From the NCBI RefSeq assembly GCF_018394335.1, contig NZ_CP074572.1:2480001-2544000 (forward strand): DNA of 64,000 nt, in the 5' to 3' direction. This document shows positions 22,427-33,036 of this stretch, one piece after another (position 1 is the stretch's first letter; every line of letters starts with the position of its first letter). Below the pieces are notes generated by a model, which was not told where the DNA came from, did not search any database, and saw only the letters and a list, made by a program, of their open reading frames with translations. The translations under genes were made by a program, and so were the position numbers. This DNA is from Shewanella dokdonensis (lineage in GTDB: Bacteria; Pseudomonadota; Gammaproteobacteria; Enterobacterales; Shewanellaceae).

Positions 22427-23227
22427 ATGAAAGCTTTGATCTCCGTATTGCCGCTGTTATTAGTTGCTGCCACCTCATTCGCGAAGACCACACCACCAAC
22501 GACAGATCTGGCGGTGCAGAATACCCAGGCTGTTTTATGGATGCAAAATGCTGGTGAATATCGCGCCTTGTGTTATCAGGCTTATAACACTGCCATGATG
22601 GCTTTTGACCTCGCTAAGGCCAAGCATCAGGGCAAACTGGCGGTGATGGTAGACCTAGACGAAACCATGCTGGATAACTCCCCTTATGCTGCTTGGCAAA
22701 TCCAGCAACATAAATCCTATGAAACCGTTAGTTGGAATAACTGGGTAAATGCGGTGCAAACTCCAGCGCTTCCCGGCGCGGTGGCTTTTGCCAACTATGT
22801 GACTGAGCATGGCGGCACCATGTTTTATGTATCGAACCGCTCTGACCGAACTTTTGAAGCAACCAAAGCCAATCTGATCAAGGATGGTTTCCCCAATGTC
22901 AGTAAAGTAACTCTGCGACTTAAGCAAGAGACTTCAGACAAAGCGCCACGGTTACAAGCTATTGAAGCCGATGGTTACAAGGTGGTCTTGTTGTTAGGCG
23001 ATAACTTGAATGATTTCCCCGAGTTGAAAACTTATCATCAGCTGAATACTGAACGTAATGCGATTGCCGATGCGCATCAACAGGAGTTTGGCCGCCGTTT
23101 CATTCTGTTACCCAATCCCTCCTATGGTGATTGGGAACCAGGACTGGGAAAAGGTTATTACCAGTTGAGCGAAGAACAAAAAGCGCAGCTGCGTAACGAC
23201 AGCTTAAAACCATGGAACGGCCAGTAA
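22427..23227 (+). CDS. 5'-nucleotidase, e(P4)-type acid phosphatase
   Basis: A 266-residue HAD-superfamily class C acid phosphatase like Haemophilus e(P4), which dephosphorylates NMN and other 5' nucleotides outside the cytoplasm. The DDDD-type catalytic motif is VMVDLDETMLDNSPYAAW at about residues 73-90; later VSNRSDR and LLLGDNLNDF complete the site. A signal peptide is clear (LLLVAATSFAK), but unlike e(P4) there is no lipobox cysteine, so it is probably soluble in the periplasm. Second gene after the phosphodiesterase. Confidence 0.9.
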   Translation: MKALISVLPLLLVAATSFAKTTPPTTDLAVQNTQAVLWMQNAGEYRALCYQAYNTAMMAFDLAKAKHQGKLAVMVDLDETMLDNSPYAAWQIQQHKSYETVSWNNWVNAVQTPALPGAVAFANYVTEHGGTMFYVSNRSDRTFEATKANLIKDGFPNVSKVTLRLKQETSDKAPRLQAIEADGYKVVLLLGDNLNDFPELKTYHQLNTERNAIADAHQQEFGRRFILLPNPSYGDWEPGLGKGYYQLSEEQKAQLRNDSLKPWNGQ

Positions 23228-23266
23228 GTTTTTACCTCGGCTTGAGCTAGAAAAAACCAGTGAACC

Positions 23267-23306
23267 GAACCCCGCAGTAGTCGATACTCGGGGTTCTTTT
23301 GGTTTT
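23267..23306 (+). terminator. Rho-independent terminator of the phosphodiesterase-phosphatase operon
   Basis: Eight-base stem GAACCCCG with CGGGGTTC (23267-23274, 23289-23296), then TTTTGGTTTT; 39 bases after the phosphatase stop. Confidence 0.85.
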
Positions 23307-23334
23307 CATCGACGGCAATGAGAGTGGGCTACAG

Positions 23335-24549
23335 CTACTGCTTTAACGGTTGTAATTGCAGATCCAGCCATACTAAACGGTGGTCAGATGATGCGCTACG
23401 GCTTGCGACCAGCCGATATAGCGGTTGATGTTTCGCTGGCCAGAATACGCCGCCACTTTTGATAGTGAATCCTAGCTTTGACGGGAGCACGTAATCGGCC
23501 CGTTCCTTCCAAGAGGCAGTAAAGGCTTTGGCTGCCGCAATATTGGGCGCGTGTTCTGCGCCGCCTAGACTGACGGGTTCATATTGACTGTTAACGCGGG
23601 GATGATCCAGCAACTGGCGTACCGCGCCACTTTGCTCGGCCGTTTTTTGTGGGCCGGAATTCATATCGCCCAGCAGCACAAATCGCACATTGGGTGCTAG
23701 TCCACCTTGGTGCCCTGCATCGTCAACAATATACGCGGCGTTATTACCAGCACTCAGATAGTCAGCCCATAAGCGGATCTCATCGTGGTTGCGCAGTCCA
23801 TTGCGGTTTTCGGGGCCATCAAATACCGGTGGCGTTGGATGTGACGCCAGTATGTGCAGCCACTGTTCATTGACCTTAACGGGAATGTCCCAGTGGGATT
23901 TGGAAGATAAACGTAACGCCAGCCACTGTTCATTGCTATACCAGCTTTTGCCTGTGGTTGGGTCTATTGGCCTGCGAGCACCAGGCATTGCTGACCACTT
24001 TAGCAATTGAAAAGTTCTGACATTGGCGGTGTCTATCGGAAAACGAGAGAGTAATACCATGCCATACTGGCCGGGATACCAGCCAAATCCCCAGGCATCA
24101 GCCCCTTTGCCTGACGCCACTCCATCATGATCCAAGTCATAAGGTGATGGCTCCCCAGTATTTACCGGCGCGACATAGTAATAGGGGTAATCGATAGGCG
24201 CAGCACCATGTTGTGACTGGTTTAAGTAATGTCTAGTGAAAGCTTCAACCCCTTGTTTTGGCTCGGCGATATAGTCAAACTCATTGAGTAATACTATGTC
24301 TGGCCGTACCCGTTGCAGGATCTCTGCAATATTACGGATCTGTGGGTTGTCATTATTTTGTAACAAATTATACAAGGTATTTGGCTGTGGGATTTTCTGG
24401 GCGTCTGTTAGATAGTTTCCGCCTTCCATACTGACGTTAAACGTTGCAACTCTCAAAGTGTCTAACTCAGCAGCCATCGCAGTTCCTGTTGTAAACATCA
24501 TGCAAAACAGACAGATATTTTTCCACGCTTGACCATGACGATAAACCAT
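23335..24549 (-). CDS. Exported endonuclease/exonuclease/phosphatase family protein
   Basis: A 404-residue protein with the DNase I-like fold, exported (signal peptide to TGTAMAAE). Metal and catalytic residues: LRVATFNVSMEGGN (Asn), VLLNEFDY (Glu), the SHPTP region (His), LLGDMNSGPQ (Asp, Asn) and SSDHRLVWLDL (Asp-His) at the C-terminus. It converges with the phosphatase operon. It may be an extracellular nuclease or a phosphodiesterase; the substrate is not determined by sequence. Confidence 0.85.
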   Translation of the reverse strand: MVYRHGQAWKNICLFCMMFTTGTAMAAELDTLRVATFNVSMEGGNYLTDAQKIPQPNTLYNLLQNNDNPQIRNIAEILQRVRPDIVLLNEFDYIAEPKQGVEAFTRHYLNQSQHGAAPIDYPYYYVAPVNTGEPSPYDLDHDGVASGKGADAWGFGWYPGQYGMVLLSRFPIDTANVRTFQLLKWSAMPGARRPIDPTTGKSWYSNEQWLALRLSSKSHWDIPVKVNEQWLHILASHPTPPVFDGPENRNGLRNHDEIRLWADYLSAGNNAAYIVDDAGHQGGLAPNVRFVLLGDMNSGPQKTAEQSGAVRQLLDHPRVNSQYEPVSLGGAEHAPNIAAAKAFTASWKERADYVLPSKLGFTIKSGGVFWPAKHQPLYRLVASRSASSDHRLVWLDLQLQPLKQ

Positions 24550-24770
24550 CCATGCCCCGTATGAAATTTTTATTCTGCAATAGGCGTAACGTTATTTTGC
24601 CGCTCAAAAAAGAAACAATTGTGTGTTTAGTGGGGGTGTGTTAAACAAAAGTGTAACGTTTTTGTGCTATAAAACGCGCTCGTTGGACCAGCTTTTTTCG
24701 GCCCAACGGTTTAGTTACGAACTTAACTGTTTCGACAACGAACATCAAATAATAAAACTCAGGGGATCTA

Positions 24771-27700
24771 ATGATGATTCAGGGATTTACCAAAAGCCGT
24801 CTGGCCCTCGCTATGGCATTGGCTCTCGGTGCGTCTTCAATGGCCTATGCTGCTGATACCACATCTTCTATGCGTGGTACCATCACCGGACCAGATGGCA
24901 AACCAGCGCCAAACACTAAAATCACTCTTATTCACCAACCTTCAGGTACAGTTACTGAAGTTACTACCAACGACTCCGGTGCTTTCAGCGCGTCAGGTTT
25001 GCGTGTAGGTGGTCCTTATGAAGTGATTATTGACTCTGACACTTATCAAGACGCAGTGAAAGAAGATATCTTCCTGCAGTTGGGTCAGACTTATCGTTTC
25101 AACGAACAGTTGACGACTAACCAGAACGTAGAACGCATTACTGTTACCGGCAGTCAGATTGCTTATACCTCAAATGCTGGTAGTTCCAGCAATTTTGGTG
25201 CTGATGCAATTGCGAATACACCGTCATTTAACCGTGATATCAAAGACATTATTCGCCAGAACCCATTAGCAACTACCTTAGGTGGTTCTGATAATTCACT
25301 GACTGTTGCGGGTCAGAATCCTAAATTCAACAGTATCAGTGTTGATGGTGTCGGTATTAATGACGACTTCGGCTTGAATTCTAATGGTTATCCCACTCAA
25401 CGTGCGCCAATTTCTGTAGATGCTCTGGATCAGGTAAGCATTGAAACTAACCCATACCAAGCAAAATTTGGTGGTTTTAGTGGCGCTCGTGTAAATGCAG
25501 TAACTAAATCGGGTACTAATGAATTTCATGGCGGCGTGTTCTATGAAAGAACTGATGACTCTTGGGCAGGGAAAGCTAAAAATCCGTTCACTGATAAGAA
25601 AACTAAAGTTAAAGGTATCGACAGTGATACTTGGGGCCTGAATCTAGGTGGTCCGCTGATCAAAGACAAACTGTTTTTCTTTGTGAACTATGAAGATTAC
25701 AAAAAACCGGTAGTTTCTGACTGGGGGCCAGAGGGGGCCGGTGCTGCTAACTCCACAAATATGACGCAAGATGAGTTTACGCAAATCCAGAAATATGTTC
25801 AGGATACTTACGGCGTTAATATCGGTGATACATCGTCAGCACCGGATGAAACCGACAAGAAATATCTGATCAAACTGGACTGGAACATCAATCAGGATCA
25901 CCGGGCGGCTTTTACCTACAACAAGGTGGAAAGTAATCAGATCCGTAATATGACTTCCAGTAAGAAACCTCTTAAACCTTCCTCAAACTGGTATAACAAT
26001 ACTCAGGATATGGAAGCGTACTCCCTGCAGCTGTTCTCTGACTGGACCCCCGATTTTTCAACTCAATTTGCAGTCGCTTATAAAGAGGTTAAGACCGGAC
26101 AGGTTCCTGGGACTAAAGCTATTGGGACAGTAAAAATTTCTAACTTTGCTGGTTCCGATGAGCACAGTATCGAATTTGGTCCCGACCAATACCGCCATGC
26201 TAACGAACTGGAAACCAAGACTTATACCGTAAACTTTGATGCTGATTATTTGCTGGGCGATCACAAACTAGGCTTTGGCGTACAGTATGAAAGCATCGAT
26301 ATTTACAATCTGTTTGTGGACGCTTCGCTGGGTGTGTGGACATTCGATACTTTCGATAAATTCAAAAGTGGCGATGCTTATCAATATCTATATCGTAATG
26401 CAACTACCAATAATGCGGCTGATGGCGCTGCGAATTTCACCATGGGCACATATGCAGCCTATGCTCAGGATGAATGGTCACTGTCAAGCAGCGTAGATAT
26501 TGCCTACGGTGTGCGTTATGAAAGGGTATTTAACAAAGATACTCCTGCCTTTAACCAGAAGTTCTACGATCGTTATGATTTCTCCAACCAGGAAAACATG
26601 GACGGTATGGATATCTGGTTACCTCGAGTTGGTTTAACTTGGTACGCTACTGATGCTTTGACTGTTCGCGGTGGTGTGGGCCGTTTTGCTGGCGGAAAAC
26701 CAAACGTATGGGTGGCTAACTCCTTCAGCAAAGACGGTGTCACTGTATCAGACAAAACATGGAAAAATGTTAAAGACGCGGATATCACATCTGTTGCTCA
26801 GCAGTATCAGGACGCTTTAACAACTGGTGACGGCGAAACGGATGTTATTGATCCCAACTTCAAGATCCCTTCTGATTGGCGTGCCAGTGTAGGGTATGAC
26901 TATAAGTTTGATATCCCAAGCTTAGGTGACAACTACACATGGTCTGCCGAATTCATCTACGTCAAGAAGCAAGATGATTTGGCTTGGCGCGATCTAAACC
27001 GTAACGATACCGGCAAGACTACATCGGATGGACGTATCATTTATGCACCAGTTGATGCGACCCACCAATCACCGGATATTATGCTAACGAATGCTGATGA
27101 AGATGGTAAATCCAAGATCTTCACCACCAGTTTGTATAAAGCGTGGGATAATGGCATCGATTTGACAATGTCCTATACCCACCAAGATATTGATGAAGGT
27201 AATCCTGGAACTAGCTCTCAGTCTGCTTCTAACTGGAAATATAACCACGTTATTAATCGTAACGAAGATCAGATTGGTACGGGATACTACGAAGTTAAGC
27301 ATAGCTTTAAGATCTCCTTGGGTTACTCTCATGAGTTCTTCCCTGGTTATGCAACTAAAGTTAATGCATTCTTTGAACGTCGTTCGGGTCTGCCATATAG
27401 CTGGTTGTTGGGTAGTTCCTATAAAAATGCAGATGGTAGCTACATTCCCAATGCTGAACAAAATGCCTATGCCATTGGTGATGAAAGCGGTGTTTATGGA
27501 AACTATGCCCCATATATTCCAACCGGTCCAGATGATCCAAATGTAACATATGCCGATGGTTTAACTTATCAGACCTTTATGGATCAATATGTAACTCCTG
27601 CTGGCCTAGGCAAATATGCCGGCGGTTTTGTACCAAAAATGTCTGATAGCTTACCGTGGGTGACTACCATGGATGTGTCTTTCCAACAGGAAGTTCCTGG

Positions 27701-27941
27701 TTTTGCGGAAGGTCATAAAGGTATTTTTTATGTCACCATTCAGAATTTCCTGAATTTGTTAAATAACGAATGGGGTAGACAGCAGTACGTTAGCAATAGT
27801 TACAAGAATTTAATTAATTCTAACTATACTGCTGATGGCACCGTTGTGTATCGTCCGATTAAGGATTGGGATCCAAATAACTCATTTGATGATGACCAGT
27901 CAGTTTGGTATCTGAAAATGGGTGTTAAATACACCTTCTAA
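24771..27941 (+). CDS. Oar-like TonB-dependent outer-membrane receptor
   Basis: A 1056-residue outer-membrane protein of the Oar/OmpA-related TonB receptor family with a signal peptide (FTKSRLALAMALALGASSMA). Residues about 30-105 form a carboxypeptidase-regulatory-like beta-sandwich (SMRGTITGPDGKPAPNTKIT), followed by a plug (about 125-245; GGFSGARVNAVTKSGTNEFH) and a large barrel ending MGVKYTF with terminal Phe. Family members take up large or oligomeric substrates, perhaps peptides; in Myxococcus Oar is needed for development. The frame is intact over 3.2 kb. A terminator follows. No Fur box was found upstream. Confidence 0.88.
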   Translation: MMIQGFTKSRLALAMALALGASSMAYAADTTSSMRGTITGPDGKPAPNTKITLIHQPSGTVTEVTTNDSGAFSASGLRVGGPYEVIIDSDTYQDAVKEDIFLQLGQTYRFNEQLTTNQNVERITVTGSQIAYTSNAGSSSNFGADAIANTPSFNRDIKDIIRQNPLATTLGGSDNSLTVAGQNPKFNSISVDGVGINDDFGLNSNGYPTQRAPISVDALDQVSIETNPYQAKFGGFSGARVNAVTKSGTNEFHGGVFYERTDDSWAGKAKNPFTDKKTKVKGIDSDTWGLNLGGPLIKDKLFFFVNYEDYKKPVVSDWGPEGAGAANSTNMTQDEFTQIQKYVQDTYGVNIGDTSSAPDETDKKYLIKLDWNINQDHRAAFTYNKVESNQIRNMTSSKKPLKPSSNWYNNTQDMEAYSLQLFSDWTPDFSTQFAVAYKEVKTGQVPGTKAIGTVKISNFAGSDEHSIEFGPDQYRHANELETKTYTVNFDADYLLGDHKLGFGVQYESIDIYNLFVDASLGVWTFDTFDKFKSGDAYQYLYRNATTNNAADGAANFTMGTYAAYAQDEWSLSSSVDIAYGVRYERVFNKDTPAFNQKFYDRYDFSNQENMDGMDIWLPRVGLTWYATDALTVRGGVGRFAGGKPNVWVANSFSKDGVTVSDKTWKNVKDADITSVAQQYQDALTTGDGETDVIDPNFKIPSDWRASVGYDYKFDIPSLGDNYTWSAEFIYVKKQDDLAWRDLNRNDTGKTTSDGRIIYAPVDATHQSPDIMLTNADEDGKSKIFTTSLYKAWDNGIDLTMSYTHQDIDEGNPGTSSQSASNWKYNHVINRNEDQIGTGYYEVKHSFKISLGYSHEFFPGYATKVNAFFERRSGLPYSWLLGSSYKNADGSYIPNAEQNAYAIGDESGVYGNYAPYIPTGPDDPNVTYADGLTYQTFMDQYVTPAGLGKYAGGFVPKMSDSLPWVTTMDVSFQQEVPGFAEGHKGIFYVTIQNFLNLLNNEWGRQQYVSNSYKNLINSNYTADGTVVYRPIKDWDPNNSFDDDQSVWYLKMGVKYTF

Positions 27942-27962
27942 TTCAGTCATCTGAACCTAAAG

Positions 27963-27988
27963 AAAGCCCAGCATCTGCTGGGCTTTTT
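27963..27988 (+). terminator. Rho-independent terminator of the Oar-like gene
   Basis: Self-complementary AAGCCCAGCA / TGCTGGGCTT (27964-27973, 27976-27985) followed by TTT, 22 bases after the stop codon. Confidence 0.88.
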
Positions 27989-28015
27989 ACATCATGAGTA
28001 TTTATTTAGAGAAAA

Positions 28016-31000
28016 TTATATCGTAATTTTTTCGATGTTGGCGGGTAATCCCTGACGTGCGGCAGAACCACTGGCCCAGTCTACGAGTGGATAGCGGCCG
28101 TGACGGCTAGGGTCCAGAATCGATAGGTCATTCAGATTAACGCCAACCTGAATCAGCGGATTTGCCGCAATCAGTTTGCCATCAATGACGGTATCTCGGG
28201 CGCCTAACTCCTTATGCCCAAAACCATGTTCTATCGCAATACATTCTGGATGCACACCAGCGACACACTCTACCAGCGCGATAACACTACCGTTAGGGGT
28301 GCTGATACGCACGGTATCGCCAGTGTGGATACCAAGCCGTTCAGCGGTGGTTTTGTTAATTCGCACCGGGTTGTTGGGATGCACCTGCCGTAACCGATCA
28401 GAGCCGATACTCATAGCGCTCTGCACATGGGATTTGTAGCTGGACAGCAACAAGGGCCATTGCTCGTGACTAAAGGCTTCACGCAAGGCTTGACCATTGG
28501 CCAGTCGCGGCCCGTAACTGCGTGGGCAACCACTGAGAAATTCACCGTTCTGACTATTACGACGACTGCCAACTTCGGGATTCCATAACATCAATGGTTT
28601 GGGCCAGACATGGGTTGGGTTGCCATCGGCATCGCGTGCTTTTGCCATAGGTTCAAAGCGACCGCCACGGGCAAACAAATAGGCGGTTTTGGCAACTTCT
28701 TCGGGTTGCAACCGTGCTTTGAGCTCGGGGATGATGCGCTCAACTCCAGACCAGCGCCGATCTTCGTCATCAATATCGGGTACGGGTTCACCGGCCCAAG
28801 CCACATTTGCAGCACCGTAAACTGAGTAGTCGGCAGCGTGAGTCAATGGGTGCAGCGAGCCATCAGCGGCCTGTACCGTATGCTCACCGAACCCAGGCAA
28901 CCCCAATTTGAGGGCAACGTTGGTGAGAAAGCTTTCCATACACACAGGATCGCCATCGGTGGTGTGTTCTACTCTGGGGGTGACTACCGGCCAGCGCCCA
29001 GTTGATACTTTGGTCATGGTACCATGCCAGGCAGACGTCCAGCCCCAGGATTCATAGGTCAGCGTATCGGGCACTATATAGTCAGAAAGTGCTGAGGTTT
29101 CGTTGATGAAACTGTCAATGCTGACCAACAGTGGCAGCACTTTGGGATCTTTCAATTGCTCACCAATGGCGGTGACTAATCCGGCCTGTCCATATAGCGG
29201 ATTACCCATGTGGTTAATCCAGGCTTTCAGGTGATAAGGATATCCTGCCACGGCGGCGGTCAGATGTTCACTGAGTAGCGGCGAAGAGATCGGAAACCAG
29301 GGCTCCTTCGCGGGGTAAGGTGACTCACCTGCGGCCTTTTTGCGTTTGAACTCAGAGCTTTTCTCATAAGGAAATTTTGAGCGGGACAGAAACACCCCTT
29401 TAGGTTGTACCATACCGTCAAACTCCGCCAGATTGTAACGTGGGCCGTTGCCGAAAGCTGGATAGGCACCGCCTTTGGCCAGCGCGCCGCCTGGCTGGTT
29501 GATGTTACCTATCATGGCATTCAGCATCATGATCGCCCAAGCGCTGTAAAAGCCGTTAGTGCTCATGGTGCCGCCGTGAGTAATTACTGCGGCTTTGGTG
29601 CCATGACTGGTGAATTTGCCAGCTAAGGCAATAATGTCAGCAACCGGAATGTCACATTCGGCGCTGTATTGCTCAATGGTCTGGCTGCGGGCTGATGCTG
29701 CCAACAGGCTGAAACTGCTCTGGCAACGGATTCTGATGGTACCGTTGCTGATGATTTCATTCACTTCTAGCCGTGCCTGATTGCCTTTACCTGCCTCCAC
29801 CGGTTTGCCGCTGTCATTATCCAGCACCAGTATTGGGTCTTCTTTGCCGAAAGCTTCGCCGCTAAAGGGTAAGCCGAGTTCGCTGGCGTGCAGATATTGG
29901 CCATAACGCGGATCCTGTTGATCGCTATGGATCAAGAAGGTTGCATTGCTGAAGCCTCGGTAGCCTGCCGCCGCAGCGGCTTTGGCATTAGGTGCGCTAA
30001 GGAAGGCCGCCGCATAACGCTTATTATCGATAATCCAGCGCAGCATCGCCATGGCTAGCGAGGCATCAGTGGCAGGGCGAATGGGCAGCCAAACGTTATC
30101 CGGTGCCGCAGCTAGGCTGGAGCTGTTAGGCAGCATTGGCGATACCACCGCATAGCTGAAGTTACGCTCGGTGCGGTCGTGTGCCAGTTGCCTAGCTTGC
30201 CGTTTAAAGGGGTTGCCAGATTGCGCCGGAGAAGTACCAATAAACAGTAAAAACTCGGCTTTATCCCAGTCAGGTTTCAGATGGGAATATTTCTTCAGAT
30301 CGTCCAGTAAAGCACCGGCTCCCGCTCGATAGGTAAAACCACAGTAGGAGCCGTGGTTGGCAAAGTTGCGGGTACCAAAACTGTTAAAGGTGAAGCGTTT
30401 GATAAAGACATCGCGGCCTTCATCTGAGGCATTGGTGACTAACAGCTGATTCGCCTTTGGTCCATATTCTGGGTTATCTGCATCCAGCGGTGTTTTGATG
30501 TCACGAATGGCCCGCAGGCCATCTACGTGGCCTTCGCCAAACAGATTGCCGCCTTCCACCACTTCGTGCAGCAGTTGTTCAAATGCAATGGTTTGCCACT
30601 TGCCACTGCCACGAGGGCCAACACGTTTTAAACAGTGGGTGACCCGATGCGGGCTGTCCAGCAGTTCTAGCATGGCATTACCGCGGGCACAGGCGGTAGA
30701 GCGGCCATCCAGCCCTTGCTCCTGATAGGCGCTGGTATGTAACAGCGAGTCTTTGATGGAGGTGTCAAAATCCAGATGGTCTCTGGCGGACAGTGGATGG
30801 TAAGGATTTCCGGTAATGCGCAGGATCTTGTCTGTTTTATTGTCAATGCGGGTACGTACGCCGCAGCGAGTCCAGCAGCCAAGGCACATAGAGTTCGCCA
30901 AGCGTTGTTCGGCGTTGGCGGTCATGGTGCCGGTTTTCAGGTCGATTTGTAGTTCAGGCGCTAACGAATTACCGTGAATCGCCGAGTCAGTGACTGTGCC

Positions 31001-31123
31001 TGAGCTGCCGGTAGTAATACCTTTGCCCAGTTGCCCTAGCGTATGGCTGTAACCGGCGACAAATAAACCGGCGCCGCCAGTGATGGCCGCACCTTTAATA
31101 AATCTGCGTTTGCTCTTGTCCAT
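28016..31123 (-). CDS. ttrA: Tetrathionate reductase subunit A (molybdopterin, Tat-exported)
   Basis: The catalytic subunit that reduces tetrathionate to thiosulfate in anaerobic respiration. 1035 residues. The Tat signal SKRRFIKGAAITGGAGLF lies at residues 4-21; the [4Fe-4S] ligands are CLGCWTRC and a later Cys in STACARG; a molybdopterin oxidoreductase fold and a dinucleotide-binding C-terminus (LSSYKSHVQSAM, PNNPVRIN) follow. Its ATG overlaps the ttrC stop by one base. Third gene of ttrBCA, divergent from the ttrSR regulators. Confidence 0.93.
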   Translation of the reverse strand: MDKSKRRFIKGAAITGGAGLFVAGYSHTLGQLGKGITTGSSGTVTDSAIHGNSLAPELQIDLKTGTMTANAEQRLANSMCLGCWTRCGVRTRIDNKTDKILRITGNPYHPLSARDHLDFDTSIKDSLLHTSAYQEQGLDGRSTACARGNAMLELLDSPHRVTHCLKRVGPRGSGKWQTIAFEQLLHEVVEGGNLFGEGHVDGLRAIRDIKTPLDADNPEYGPKANQLLVTNASDEGRDVFIKRFTFNSFGTRNFANHGSYCGFTYRAGAGALLDDLKKYSHLKPDWDKAEFLLFIGTSPAQSGNPFKRQARQLAHDRTERNFSYAVVSPMLPNSSSLAAAPDNVWLPIRPATDASLAMAMLRWIIDNKRYAAAFLSAPNAKAAAAAGYRGFSNATFLIHSDQQDPRYGQYLHASELGLPFSGEAFGKEDPILVLDNDSGKPVEAGKGNQARLEVNEIISNGTIRIRCQSSFSLLAASARSQTIEQYSAECDIPVADIIALAGKFTSHGTKAAVITHGGTMSTNGFYSAWAIMMLNAMIGNINQPGGALAKGGAYPAFGNGPRYNLAEFDGMVQPKGVFLSRSKFPYEKSSEFKRKKAAGESPYPAKEPWFPISSPLLSEHLTAAVAGYPYHLKAWINHMGNPLYGQAGLVTAIGEQLKDPKVLPLLVSIDSFINETSALSDYIVPDTLTYESWGWTSAWHGTMTKVSTGRWPVVTPRVEHTTDGDPVCMESFLTNVALKLGLPGFGEHTVQAADGSLHPLTHAADYSVYGAANVAWAGEPVPDIDDEDRRWSGVERIIPELKARLQPEEVAKTAYLFARGGRFEPMAKARDADGNPTHVWPKPLMLWNPEVGSRRNSQNGEFLSGCPRSYGPRLANGQALREAFSHEQWPLLLSSYKSHVQSAMSIGSDRLRQVHPNNPVRINKTTAERLGIHTGDTVRISTPNGSVIALVECVAGVHPECIAIEHGFGHKELGARDTVIDGKLIAANPLIQVGVNLNDLSILDPSRHGRYPLVDWASGSAARQGLPANIEKITI

Positions 31124-32195
31124 TATACTGCTCCTTCCTGAGTCACCGAGGTTTGACGTACTAACTCAGAAATCAGGGTGATTAATGCTAGCCACAGGCC
31201 GAAGGTGCCAAGAATGCCCAGCAAGCCTTCGGGGCCCCAAGGTAACTGATAGAAATAGGTACCTGCGCCATATTTAGGGTCGGTCTGCGCTTGGATCAGT
31301 ACCAGCCAGCGCAATCCCCAAGCGAGGTGCACGGCAGCAAAACCTGCGAGCAGCAATAACCAGTGTGGTTGGCGACGGCTAGCCAGCAATAGCGCCAGCA
31401 CCGCTAACGTGCTCAAGACCCAGATTGCGGCCAGTTGCCAAGTCGGGCTGTGGCTTAACAGCATTCGTGCTTCAGCGGCACTTTTGCCGCCCGCCAGCGC
31501 CCAGCCGATAAGTAATAGGCCAAACAGGGTAAAGGCGGCACGCAACCACAACAGCAAATAGCGATCGGTATTGGTGTTATGGCCTTTAAACAGAAAATTG
31601 AGCCACACCAGCATGCCGCTGCCAGCCAACAACGCACTAGCAGCAAACAGTAGCGGCAACCAGTTACTGTGCCACAGTGGTCGAGCCTGCACCGCCATGG
31701 TTTCCATGCCGGTATACAAGGCAATGCTGCAAGCGCTGAGAAAGGCCAATACCGCTACTGGTTTTAACAAGGGTTTTTCTGACCAACGGCCAAAGCGCAA
31801 CCAACAGCCAATCTGGCTCCAACGGTCATCGGCGGTGGTCGGCAGTGACGGCCGCAGCAACAGATAGCCAAACAATAAACCTGAGCCCATAAACAGCGGT
31901 AACAGCCAGGCGCCAAACCACATCCAGGAATCGGGGCGCAGTTGCATGTAGAAATGCCAAGCACGCAGCGGCTGATGCAGATCAGCCAGTAGTGCCACTG
32001 GCGCAACAATCGCGGCACTGAAAATCAGACTGCCGCATAGCGTTAACAAGCGTTGTTGCCGTTGCCCCGGCCACAGCACCGCAATGGCGGCAATCCATAC
32101 CGAGGTGTAGGCCAACCCAATCAGAAAAAATACTGCACGGCCCACGGCAGCCAGGTGATAGCAAAGTCCGGGGTCAATAGTTCTTTAATGTCCAT
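31123..32195 (-). CDS. ttrC: Tetrathionate reductase subunit C, NrfD-type membrane anchor (5' frameshift)
   Basis: The quinol-oxidising membrane subunit, about 357 residues with nine hydrophobic helices. The real start is the ATG at 32195, which overlaps the ttrB stop by 11 bases and gives MDIKELLTPDFAITWLPWAV, the normal TtrC N-terminus. A run of six T near 32130 should be seven; the missing base causes a stop and makes a false start at 32145. The next gene is ttrA. Confidence 0.9.
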
Positions 32196-32925
32196 GACGC
32201 AACTCCTTGCCAGTGTCGGTCATTAGCGTCCGCACTGGTGCTTCACCGCGGATACGTTCGGCAAACGCTTGGTTCATGCCAAGGTAAAACACCCGGGGCT
32301 GGGTGCCCATGGAGGGCCGCAGTACTTTGATATCATCGCGGTGTTGTGTCAGCAGTTGGCTGATGCGGCTGTCAGGATCGTTAAGATCACCGATGATTCT
32401 GGCTTCGCCGACACAGGTTTCAACGCAAGCAGGCAGTAATCCGGCATCCAGACGGTGGGCGCAGAAGGTACATTTATCGGCGGTGTTAGTTTCATGATTG
32501 AGAAAACGCGCATCATAAGGGCAGGCTTGTACGCAATAGCCACAGCCAACACACCAGTCGTTGTTGACTACTACTATGCCGTCTTGACGCTGAAAGGTGG
32601 CACCCGTGGGGCAGACCGGAATGCAGGGCGGATTTTCGCAGTGATTACATAAGCGCGGCAGCATCATAAAGGCGCTGTTGTCACCTTCAGTTACTTCATA
32701 TTGATTCACTGTGGTACGAAACTGGCCTAGCGGTGGTTGATTTTCAATAGTGCAGGCGACGGTACAAGCCTGACAACCCACACAGCGGCGCAGGTCAATC
32801 AACATCCCATAGCGCTTGCCTTTGGTCGGTGTGTCGTCACCACTGGCCTCAGCCAATGGGATAAACACCGCACCGGCGGTAATGGCGGCAATCTGCCCCA
32901 GTAACCGGCGTTTTGAAGTATCCAT
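32185..32925 (-). CDS. ttrB: Tetrathionate reductase subunit B, 4x[4Fe-4S] ferredoxin
   Basis: The iron-sulfur electron-transfer subunit, 246 residues. The start at 32925 (MDTSKRRLLGQI) is set by AAGGAG eight bases upstream; a longer frame to 33021 is not translated. A Tat-like SKRRLLG signal is followed by four cysteine clusters, among them CVGCQACTVAC, CNHCENPPCIPVC and CVGCGYCVQAC. First gene of ttrBCA. Confidence 0.93.
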   Translation of the reverse strand: MDTSKRRLLGQIAAITAGAVFIPLAEASGDDTPTKGKRYGMLIDLRRCVGCQACTVACTIENQPPLGQFRTTVNQYEVTEGDNSAFMMLPRLCNHCENPPCIPVCPTGATFQRQDGIVVVNNDWCVGCGYCVQACPYDARFLNHETNTADKCTFCAHRLDAGLLPACVETCVGEARIIGDLNDPDSRISQLLTQHRDDIKVLRPSMGTQPRVFYLGMNQAFAERIRGEAPVRTLMTDTGKELRHGH

Positions 32926-33036
32926 TACACACTCCTTGAAGCTTGGTTGGCGGCACCATAGCGGGCGCCTTGAGCATATTCTCGGCAGAGTGACAGGCAC
33001 GGCTCTATAGTGGTTTTCCACATACCGGGCGCAGGG

